From the NCBI GenBank assembly GCA_028015205.1, contig CM051516.1, forward strand, positions 53,324,230-53,388,229: a stretch of 64,000 nt of DNA, in the 5' to 3' direction. This stretch comes from Mytilisepta virgata (Eukaryota > Mollusca > Bivalvia > Mytilida > Mytilidae). The translations under genes were made by a program, and so were the position numbers. Positions 1-11,600 of this stretch are shown here, one piece after another. The stretch's first letter is position 1. Each line of letters opens with the position of its first letter. Below the pieces are notes generated by a model. That model saw only the letters and a list, made by a program, of their open reading frames with translations, ran no database searches and was not told the origin of the DNA.

Positions 1-593
1 TAGAACGTATTGATTTTCAAACAGGTCTGGAGAAATGCTGTATGTTATATAAAGCCCGCCAATATCCTTATCATTCATGAATGTCATATTGCTTCAAGCT
101 TCATGAAATGTTTTTAATATTAATATGGTCGTCAGGTTTAAAGTGGGTAACTAAAATATTAAAATGTAAAGACGAGAAAAATTGATTAGATATTGACAGT
201 ATATAACATTAAGGTCACGCCTACCAGACCTGATCGACGGGACTGAAATGAACAAACTTACCGACTTAAGTCTTTAGAACAAAATTTCAATACTCATTCT
301 CTTGTTACCTACTTTTTATTGTTGAAAAAATATTTTCAGCAAAACTGCCCTTTATTTTAAATAACCTTATGCAACTATCAATGGTGCTCATCGATCTTTG
401 AAAAGCTGAGTTCTCCCGCAAAACCAAAGAGTTTTCAATAATTTTGAAATTTGTCGTAATATCCACTAATGCCACCAAATATTGCAGTATATAGACAATA
501 ATGCTCACATTAAATTATTACAATGAAACTGTTTAGATGTGTTAGTGCCCGTCGTGTATTGTTAAACTAAGTACAGATTTTTTTCTGTTGGAA

Positions 594-785
594 TAAAGAG
601 GACAAATACACCTAGGGAGCAAATACAAAAACGTAATCCATTGGGCAGATAAACCCGGGAAGACAAATGAACAACCACAAGCACAATAAATACTGAAAAC
701 TAAAAAAAAAAAAAAAAAAAAAAAAACAATGAGCGACACGAACTCCTAGAAAAACCATGAGTGAATCCAGGTGCTCCGGAATAAC
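594..785 (-). repeat. 3' end of a Penelope-like element, family B (truncated)
   Basis: Read on the minus strand, this matches the 3' tail of the copy at 50190-50515: shared blocks include the clustered GGAGCACCTG motif, the AGGAGTTCGTG block and the CCCGGGTTTGTCT-type block. The copy has no coding part and carries an A-run at about 702-726 on the plus strand. It is a 5'-truncated retroelement remnant. Family assignment rests on the RT-linked copies elsewhere in the window. Confidence 0.5.
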
Positions 786-1195
786 TTAGTATGACTTTTT
801 ACTGATTCGACTTTTGTGTAAAATTGAAAAAATAATACTGTCTCTTTTTCTAACTGCAACTTTCAAATGTTTATTCAAATAAGTAACTTTCCTTTCCACT
901 AATCACCCCTCCCCCTTTACACCTGTGGCTGTGGACTTACAAACAAACAAAAGTAGGCAAACGGTAAAACATTTAAAGAACAACTAACTGAATACGTATG
1001 GCGTTACCTATATCGTGCGGACCAAAACTTTGACGTAATATTTTTCAGAGGAAATTGCGTACAATGACATATAGTCCATCTGTATACTCCGAGAGTACCA
1101 GTAAGCACTACTATAAAACAGTTTCAATATCTGACTGAGTTTTGCGCTTAAGGTTCGCATAGATTAACTAGATTATTTAAGTGTTGACCGTATTT

Positions 1196-1315
1196 TTTTT
1201 TCAGTCTATGAAGAAATAACCTCAATCATGAGGTGCACACTAAATAACCGGCGTAGCGGTTTATTTTTAAGTGTGTATCATGTGTATTTTTGTTATTTCG
1301 TATAGACTGAAAACA
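1196..1315. repeat. Palindromic fold-back MITE (P1)
   Basis: The two halves are imperfect reverse complements of each other: CAGTCTATGAAGAAATAAC on the left against GTTATTTCGTATAGACTG on the right, and an inner pair CACACTAAATAACCG / CGGTTTATTTTTAAGTGTG. The central loop contains GCGTAG. The whole segment would fold into one long hairpin. No transposase is encoded. It belongs structurally with the palindromes at 8383, 19076, 55139 and 61266. Confidence 0.65.
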
Positions 1316-2208
1316 AAATTACAGTCAATCCTGATAATTAAATTCAAACGGATGTTTTGACGTCTTACACGCTTGGATAATGACGTCATAGTGAAAACGA
1401 AATTTTAGTCTCTGATATAATAGACGCAAAAAAATCTAACCAATCAAATGACGTGTTATATCAAACATTAAATTATTCGTGTACACATGTACATGTCGCA
1501 TGTCTTAAAAATTATAATTGTCCACTTGCGGTAAGTATTTTACTAGTAAGAAAGTTATTTATCAAACTACCAATTAGTATTGTTATATGATATAACGTTA
1601 GCTATATATGAATTTTATTTTTCACATACAAACGTAGAAACATGTTTAACCAAAGAAAATGAATTTTCATCCAATCACAGAAAAGATAAATGACAACGCC
1701 CGTTCTGATGCATTTTACCATAAACAAGCGTCGGTCAAAGGTAAAAAATCAAAAATCAAAACTATACAGCCGGCGTCTGAAAAACGAGCTACCCATCAAA
1801 CTGATAGTAATAATTTTAATGGATATTTAACGTATTACATGTACACTTAATAGTTGTATACGCAATTTATAAAATAAAAGTAATACTCCGAAATTTAACT
1901 TACATGTACTTGTAAAATTGTTTGAATCTCCATGAAAGATTTTTCCTAACATTGTTAAAAGGTTGTATGCTTTAGTCACAATAAAGTTTTATTCTTTACT
2001 TTTTATTTCTATTTTATGATCCTATATACTTGAAATGTATAAGTCATAGTTAGTTTTTAGATTACTGTCATTTTTGCATTTTGCTTAAAAATTTCAAGAC
2101 ATTTAAAAGCAAATATTGTTTAGTTAAACAATATTAAATGTAAGTTAAATGTAAGTTTTGAAAGAAAATATTTGAAATTGGATTTAAAATACTTCCAAAT
2201 GTAATCTA

Positions 2209-2214
2209 TTTATT
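2209..2214 (-). terminator. Possible poly(A) signal of the CTLD gene
   Basis: AATAAA on the minus strand about 125 bases after the TAA stop of the lectin exon. A second AATAAA lies closer, at 2316-2321. Which one is used cannot be told from the sequence. Confidence 0.3.
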
Positions 2215-2337
2215 TCGATCGCAAAAAGCATGGGGTTAATGGATGTCTTGTATCTTTTTACCTGAAGTCAATCTGAGTAATACAAATGAGGCAATGATTG
2301 GTAAATAAAGTACAGTTTATTATAAACAATTCATGAA

Positions 2338-2651
2338 TTACGGCTCGTTTCCCAAAGGATATTCACACAAGGCCTGGTATTCAATTCCATGGGAACAGCT
2401 GCGATGATCCCAAAAATATCCCTTGTCGTGTGGAAGATGATGGTGATCTTTATCTTTAGATTCACCATATCCAATGTCCAGACAGTGTTCACCATCATGA
2501 TCTGGGTGTTTATGTGAGAGATGATTAGGTTGATCCGGTCTGAAGTAAGAGAAGCTATGACCGGATCCTATGATCGTGCCAGTGCTGTTCCAGTGCCATA
2601 TCCCACCAAAAATATTTCCCTCACGATATCCATCCAGCCAATAATGATCCT
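2338..2651 (-). CDS. CTLD gene exon 13: C-terminal half of the lectin domain and stop
   Basis: The acceptor is TTACAG and the exon starts in phase 1. It encodes residues 354-456: the YWLDGY block (the WIGL position of CTLDs), WHW, then FRPDQPNH with a QPN triplet where EPN or QPD is usual, EHCLDIGYG with the third conserved Cys, YFWDHRSC replacing the WND-C segment, and [11 protein letters not shown] at the end. A histidine/lysine/aspartate-rich stretch ([13 protein letters not shown]) lies between the last two conserved cysteine blocks. QPN leaves the sugar preference open. Calcium binding is plausible but unproven. Confidence 0.9.
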
Positions 2652-5600
2652 CTGTAAGCAGACAACAGAAGTATTTGTACCAATTAATAACTATATACTT
2701 TTGATCATATTACTTCGACTTCAGTGCCTTTCTGGTGTATCTGAATTACTCTATGTAATCAACTTTTATAAATATTACTTTTTTATCAAATTAAACTTCA
2801 CATGGTATTATATCGACATGTACATTTTTCAAAGTTAAACTTCACACTGTACCATATGGACATGTAAAGTTTTCTCTGTTCCATTTCAAACATTACGCAA
2901 ACTAAAACAAAACATAAATATAGAAAATACAAACCAAAAAGTGGTAAGCACGCCCTTCTATAAGTTTGGTTTTTGGTCTTGCAAATGTTTCGGTTTTAAT
3001 GCTGCTGATGAGAGGTAACTCCTTGAAATGCGTCGTATACAGGATAGTATAAATTTACTATATCTAATATTAGTATCTTTGGATTGTTACTTTAACGAAA
3101 AATGCCATGTAACTTTATTAACATTCAACAAAATTAATTCAAATGATTTTTTATCTGGTGAACTTTTTTATTTAAGGAGCCTAACACTATTTTAAATTCT
3201 TGAAATATTATTGTGCGCCCTCCAAATTGAAGGTGGTATTAATGGTAAACTAAGCACCGTAAGCAAGGAGAAAATTTCAAGATATTCCCGCATAAATGTT
3301 ATACAAATACATGTACCTGACCAAGCAATATTTGTCATTGTACTAGCGGATAATGCTAATAACAATATCTTTTTTGTCTGCAAAAGCCACCACAATGACT
3401 TTACAATTAAGAAGATAATTAAAAATGTGCCTGACAACACAATAAATACGAACATCAAGATATCAAGATAAGATTATCACAAATCTCTTCCTTTTGTATT
3501 GCTCTCAGTTATGCCAAAAGTTCATAAAATGTATACAAAGTGCACCACCAAACCACATTCGAAACTAAATCCATTCATACTTTACTTGCATCATCTAGGA
3601 ACTAGAAAGGTACAATGGTACGACCGACGCTACCAGTAAATTTGCAGTGAATTCTTAAAAATTCTTAAGACTTTCAAGAATACCGCCCTTGTTGTAGTAG
3701 CAATATTTAACTTTTTGTACTACTAGGAAACTACCCGCACGGGTATCCGAAAAAGATGGAATAGCTTTCTTCAAATGAACATTTCACCATTTTTTTAGGG
3801 TGAGATTTTTCTGTATTATACAGTGATGTGTGAAAATTATATGTTATCATGTTTTATATATCTATCGATTTGAAAGACAGTAAGATCGCCATTTAAGAGG
3901 ATAAGAAGTCAGAAATTTTATATCTCCTCTCTTTCAACCCCTTCTCTTCCTCTGTCCAGCCCTTGAATAAAGCACTATTTATAGTATATCGCACAGGCAC
4001 CTTATGTCAATTTTCCCCATCATTTATAGCATGACTCAAATGTCCAATTTTCGTCCACTGACAAAGTATATGGAAAATGGATTTAGTTTGTTGCATCCTA
4101 CCCTTTTTTCTCTTCCCCCTTTTTTCTCTACATCACCCCACACTGAACATTCATTTTAATATTTTTTATTTTTTCAGTTATGCTATATAATATTGTGATA
4201 TTGCGTTTATTTCTTTCATAAAATGATGGAAAATTTAAAATAATTGACAATGAAGGTTGTGGGGTGTAGCAGAGAAAAGGGGGGATAGATAGAGGAAAAA
4301 GAGGGGATGCAACACACATGTGCTTGTGGTCATGATATCGTCCATGCCTGGAAATAAGTGTGAATGAACACGCCCCGAATTATTCTTAACAGAGCAATCC
4401 GAGAAATAGATGTAAAAGTTCAAGAAACAAAAAATAAATCGACACAAATCCCCACGGTCCGAGTTGTCTGAAAATATTTACGTATATTATCGATACGTTA
4501 GAGTCGTTTCAGAGTTAATTTTTTAACTGATGTAACACAGTTGTAGCTGTATTGTTTAATCGACAGAATTGCGTAAATATATAGTATCAGCATAACACCC
4601 ATAAAACTTTATTTTAACGAATGCTAAATAATCCAGGGAGTAATAATTTTATGGAAAGTTCATGACAGAAAAAGTTAAAAATAGAGTCTGGTGTGTGACC
4701 GGAAATAGAGACGAATGACGAAACAGGGAAACATGTCGGTGATTTGTTCCGTTCAAGTTAAATCATCGATAATTCCATATTAAAAAAACGTATCGACCTA
4801 GACGCGTGAAATTCTCAGAAAACACATTCATCCTCAATCAGTCAAATTCTGATTTGAATTGTATCTATTGCAGTTGTTACGTGATGACGGCCCAAAGATA
4901 TCGAGCGCTTAATTTTACTAGTATAGATGTTCAGTTCTCTTCAATGTGATAAACTAAAATTAGGTCAACGTGATCTTATCCATTAATGCATCTAAATTAA
5001 CTGGTATGATAATGTACGTTAAATTTCTTGTAGGCGTAGGAAAGGGTTCACTCGGGAACCCTCGCATTTTCACCAGATTCTAAGCCTCATCCGTATATCG
5101 ATTTTATGTCAAGTCAATGCACTGTTAATTTCTATATAAACTATTTTCTTTCACTAAAGGAGAAGACGTAACAAAAGACGTCGGCCACCGTCTTGGTACT
5201 TAAAACATCCACACGTAGTCACATCAAATATATTTGTATTTCATCATTTGGACAAAACAAATCTTGAAACTCGAATACAAAAAATCTACATTCGAGATTG
5301 AACAACACTAATAATTCACTCATGCGCTACATTCGTCAATTACAATGTTTTTCTCTTGGTTTGGTCACTCGTTGTAGATTTTGGCTATTCAAAATATTTC
5401 AATACGTTACAAAGATCTGATCGATAGATACGAAGCTTTTTTCTCACAAAAGAGAAGAGATATTGATAGGTTTTGTTTCGAATGAAAGTAATTTAATATC
5501 AATACAATTACATACGATCCTCTGACAAGTTTGCTATCATATTTAAATATAGCTGATAAAAAAAGTGATATTCCGTTTTGAGAAGTTGCGATTTCCTTGA

Positions 5601-8600
5601 ACTATTTGTATGGTTGCAGCAATTTAAATTTCCACATTTCCAACAAACTCAAGAGTTAAACGGTAATTAATTATACAACACGTTCAAAACTATATTTTAT
5701 AAAATATATCTGTATAAAATCAAAAAAAAAAAAACTTTCTAAAATATTAATCCTTTATATTGCTTGTGTATAAATGAATTGTTGATACCATATTTGATAC
5801 ACAAAATGTGCACATTTCGTCGATTGACGACTCGTTGGTTGTGCTGAAGATTTTAAATGTTGATAGCCGTATCAATAATCCAAAATTCCAAAATGCCAAA
5901 ATGGTAAATTCCAATCCATCCATGGTTAGAGCTATTCACGGAGGAGATACACTTTAGTTTTCAGAAATTTAAAATTTTTGTAAAAGAACATTTAGAGATA
6001 TCGGAGAAGTTAACGGGTTGTATTTCTAGATTTGAAAAGCCTTTTGATTTCGTAGATCATAGTATTTTAGTACAGAAACTTCAAATGTATAACAGGTATA
6101 CTGGAATTGTTTAAATCATATTTGTGCAATAGGTGACAAAATGTTAAAATTGCAAATTCTTTGTCGAATTCAAGAAACATAAAAACATGTGTACGTCAAT
6201 GTTATATTACTGGACCTTTGTTTTCCATACTATTCACATTAATGGTTTATCACTTTATGTATAAATTCTACAGACGATTCTACTTTACAAATAAATCTAG
6301 AAATTTAAATGAACTAAATAATATACTTCATAATGATATTGATAAAATTGATAATATTGAAAAATGGTGTGGAGAAAAACATATGAAATTTACTCTTAAG
6401 AAACGTAAATCAATGATTGTATGTTCTAGACAAACACTTAATTATACTGGGACTAATTTGAATATTACCATTTCAAATGAACATATCTATAATGTCATAA
6501 AGCATAATGACCATTTGTAAAACCTATAACTGAATATTACACTTACCTTCCTCCCAATCATCATTATATGACTTCAAATGCTTTAGAAAGTTAGTGATCT
6601 CAATGTTCTCTGCCTGACTACTAATAATTGCAAGTCTGGTACACAGTCTTTCACAAAATCTCTGGAAATCAAAATATAAGGCAAATGAACAACAAATTTA
6701 GCAGGGCGGATCCAGAGGATTCGTTACCGGATAGGGCAAGTACTATGTTTTTAGCATCCAAGGTGTATCTGAATTTTTTTCCACACATTTTTGTGCCTTT
6801 TCGCAGCAAATTTTGCAGCCTGCTTTTTGTCAAATTCTGTTATTGCCTCCCATAAAGATAAAATAAATATTCTCCAATGCAAAGAAACATTGCATTCATT
6901 CAATAACTTTATATGCATTGTATGTAGTCAAGCCAGACTATTATCCACAAAAGCCATGAATTTCACAGAAAACAATGTAATTTTGTTAAAGAAAGAGGTT
7001 CGTAAATGAACGCCGCCTATCGGCAACGTCAGCAACGTCGGCAATGGTAGATAATTAAAAAAAAAAACGCACGTAAATCGAAATGAATTCAACTATATCT
7101 GTTTCTACTGATTCTATATAATGTAACTTCATAAATTTCAATGAAAATTCGCCTGGTTCCTGAAAACAAATGGAAATGCTTCTTTGTTTTTGTTTTAATC
7201 AGTATTTTGCGAAACCAGTTCGTTGTAAATAACTTTTTTATGCCGTGTGGTAGGCCCATTAAAAGAAATGGAGGAAGATATTAACGGCATGATTTATTGT
7301 TTCTTTTTTCTTCATTTTTTTCAATTTTCTGAAATAAATGCAGGGTATGCTCGAGTCAGTTGGTATTTATATCGATAATTTCACCACATTTTCAGAGTGT
7401 AGATGGTCTACCTAACTTACAATTAGATTTGAATTTTGACTTTATTTATTTCATTTCTTCTGAAGTTTCCGCACCATATTTCAGCTTTGAATTAAAAAAA
7501 AACAGTTTCAAGAATTAATTATCAGGTTCAGTTACGCATCTTCGTTCGCAAGAGACTATTGAGTATTTGACATACTTACCATGTACATCTCGCCGAACCA
7601 TCATAAAAATGGAAAATTTATAGGGAAACAATACATATCAAATCTTCAAAACTGGCAAAAAGTAGGAATCTATGGTGAAAGAAGTAGATACCAACCTAGC
7701 TAGAGAAGACACTTGCACTGAAGACTTAGTGACCCCTGTGTTGGTGACAGGGTCGTCGAGTTGTGGAGTTGGGAGTTTTTTTGGCAGATCAGCTGAAAGA
7801 TTTTTTATACTGCCTATAACGTGCTTGCCATGCCAACCCCGAGAAAAGGATTTTTCAACCCAAACTTTGAAAGAAGTTTTCAGTTTTCAAAAAAAGGCAA
7901 ACTTCAAAAGAAGTTTTCAGTTTTCCCAAAAAAATACAAAAAAAAATACAAAAATGTTTATCCGAGTGTGTGTGGGACAGGATCCGAGTGCGCTAGAAGC
8001 AGAAGCTGTTTTGGGTTATCCCCTTTATGTCCCCCCTATAAGCCAGGGTTTGAATCCGATAAAACAAGATTTGTTACAGATGGACAAACACTACGAAGTC
8101 AGGGATAGTCGTCAGTAGATCTAATGCTTGCAATCAATGATTAATTGACCTATATACGGGTATCTCTTTCGCAGATGACCGAAGATATGTTTTTATAATT
8201 CCAATCTTGTATTTTCTTTGCATTTCTATTGGTCAGTGCCATGACGACGAAAAAGTTTATACATCGGTAAATCCATTTCATCACGCCACGAGTAAGAATG
8301 TGTACGCGCCAAAATAGTTCCCTTTATGCTTGCAAAAGTTGATTTAAAAATTATTTTTTTCTGTAGATTTTATTAGAATTATAAGTAATAAAGGTTATTT
8401 TGATGGAATTTATTGATGTGTTAACTCGGCCTACTCATTCACAAACTAAATATAGACCCAAGGACTTTATGTAATGTTTGTGAGTAAAAGGCAGAGTTTA
8501 CACATAAAATAACCTTTATTACTATACTACACCCGCTCTGAATTTATTTCGTAATTTTTTTCTCAATGCATTGTATAATGAACATATTTACAAAATATGT

Positions 8601-11600
8601 CCTTTTCTGTCCACAGGGAGAGCGGGGCTATACATTAGTGAGCAGTAACTCACAGTACACCGTGTTATTACCATTTTACGTTACCCATAAGCGGTTTTGA
8701 CATTTCATTAGCTTTATCCATTTAAATACGACAGGTGTTGCTGACAAAGTACTACATGCTTGATTTTACGGAGAACCTGATGTCATTCTTCGTTTTATGG
8801 AAGTGGGTATTGTCCTTTTTTAGTGGTGTTTTCTTGCAAAAGATAAGAAAATTACAACCACTGTCGCAAATTTTATACAATCGGAAGTTGTTTATTGACA
8901 TTGACTTCCTGGACAGAGCCCGGCTCCTGACAGAAAAGTTGCTCAGACAGGGGTACGTTGCTCCTAAGTTGAAGTCATCCTTATTAAAGTTTTACGGGCG
9001 TCATCATGAATTGGTTGACACGTATGAAAAAACCGCTTCCCAAATGAAAATGGATCTGTTCCATTGATATTATCCATTCCGCATACCGGATTTCACAAGG
9101 GCAGCATGGCGGGTGTCCTGCAGGAAGCAGAGACTGCTTACTCTTTCGGGGCACCTGAGTCTAACCCCGGTTTATTTGGTGGGGTCCATGTTGTTCATAT
9201 GTTTTTAGTTCTTAATTTTAGTGCATGTATTGTTTTGGTCTTTAAATAGGTAAGGATTCTATCTATTTGTATGTATCTTTATTGAACCATATTACACAAT
9301 GATCAAGATCTGAAAATAATAGAAACAGAAACTATAATAAACTGATAAACTATAATAAACTGATAAACTATGACAATTATCCTATATCTCCCCCAAGTCT
9401 TTTGGTATGAAGTATCCATTTAGTTTATAAACATAAGGAACTGAATGAAAAAGACTGATATTTAACCTGACAACAAAGAAACACATGATAATATTAATGA
9501 CTAATGATTTATCAATGTCTTAAAGTCCATAGACTAGAATTAACTGTTGAAAGTCTTCATTTATTCACTTCATACACTGATTGCAGAGTTCATGGTGTGT
9601 GCATTTATTCGCAAACAAAGTCTTTTTGCCATTCTGGGGCATGTCTGATGCGGCTGGACCGTCGTGGCAGGGTAGAAGTAGACTCAACCGTTGCTTCAGC
9701 ACAAGGTGGTCCTGTGGCAACATCTAGTGGTGAGCTGGCATCTTGAGTTCTTGGCTCAGTGTATGTGAGCTGATGGCATGGGTTTTGTACCTGGGTACAA
9801 GATGGTGTCTCGTGTGAGGGTTCCATGGCAGGCAGGTATGCAGGCCCGGGTGACTGTTCTCATCGGTGTTGTTAATCCAGGCTTCACTGTTGTGTCCGTA
9901 GTAACACTAGGGGATGTGACAGGCCTCAACAAAGAAAACGATGGTTGGTGTAGCGTAGTGTCAGTGTCTATGGTAAGCCGCTTTGGCGGCAACTGAACTG
10001 GAACATATTTGCGAAGAAAATTTCTGTTCCGCAGAGTGACACGTCTAGAACCATCAATGCGCACGACGTACTGGTCAAACTGGCGCACCTCAATGACTAC
10101 TCCTGTCTTATCCCACTTGCGAGGGAATGGTCCGATTTGGTTCTGCATCCGAACGTGGTCTCCAACAGAAAGAGGTGGTAGTCTTTGTGTATGTTCCGAC
10201 AGTCTTTCTGCACATTGCATATGTCTGTTACGCAATGCCTCCTCACGGGCAAGGCATGTGCTTTGCCATGTTGAGTGAGGCTTGTATTTCCCAGGTGGAA
10301 TTGGGATGAAATCTCTTATTGGTCGACCAAATATGCATATGGCTGGGGAGAGCTTCGTGTCTCTGTCTGGTGTATTTCTGTATTGTAGCATGGCTCGCTG
10401 GAAAGAGTCTGTGTCAATGTCGCCAGAAGAGCTAGTATTGTCCATTAGAAGGCGCTTGACTGTCTTGACTCCAATCTCTGCTCTGCAGTTGCTGTGGGGG
10501 AAGGCTACTGAGGATAATCTATGATGTACACCCCAGTCACTGAGAAACTGCCTTGTAGCTGTAGCTGTGAATTCTGGTCCCCCGTCAGATGCAAGTTCGT
10601 CAGGTATCCCGTATGTAACAAAGATGCGTCTGAGGCAAGTTAACAGTCCTTGAGCTCCAACGGCTGACTGCTCTACGATGGGCCAGTTTGAGTAGCGGTC
10701 CACAACCACCAGGTAATGGTTACCTTTGTAAGTAAAGTAATCAGCACAGATGCACTGGAAAGGATACTCAGGGCTCATTAGTGGAACTGGTGGAGCACTC
10801 GGGTTGGACGGTGCATTACGGTTGCATTGTTGGCAGCTTGCACGAAGAGTGTTTATGTCCGGCGTGATCCCTCGCCAAAATACAGATGTCTCAGCTCGAG
10901 CTAGCATGGATGTAACTCCTTGGTGAGCTGAATGTAAGGCATCTAGAACTTCCTTCCTGAGTGATTGCGGGATAACTACACGGTCCTTGTACAGAATAAC
11001 CCCATCACTGGTCGACAAGCCTTCACGGTACTGGAAATACTGTCGTAGAGATTCGGGTACTTCATGACGGTGCTGTGGCATTCCACCTTCTATGATCTCA
11101 CTCAGTAGTAGCATGTCTTGGTCACTGGCTGTAGCTACACGAACTCTATCCCAGGTCACCGACTTCAGGCCAAGGGTGTTCAGTGATGCAACAGCAGTTG
11201 AAATCATGTTTTCGTCTCTGCCACTTCTCTGAATGTATTGAATATTTGAATTTTCCAGATGGAGGCTCTCTAGAGGTCTGTGATTGGTCACTTGCGCAAC
11301 ATCATCAGGTAAGATAAGTTTCTCCGCATCACTAATAGGATGGCGTGAAAGGCAGTCTGTAGCACGATGTTTGACACCAGGGATGTGGACCATACGAAAT
11401 CTGTATCTGAGTGTTTTCTCCTTTAAGTTTCTCAGACGATTGTTGGAAATGTCCTCAAGAGATCGATCACTGAAGATCTTGAGAAGTGGTTTATGGTCAA
11501 CCGCAATGGGTAAGTCCTTGCATCCTAATACAAAGTATCTGGCCTTGTCCAGGGAATCTGCAACTGCTAGTGCTTCACCCTCAATAGGTGCATAGCGAGA

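Noticed and set aside
7672..8118. 148-codon plus-strand open frame
   Set aside because: No domain or splice support, and it overlaps A-rich simple sequence. It looks like chance.
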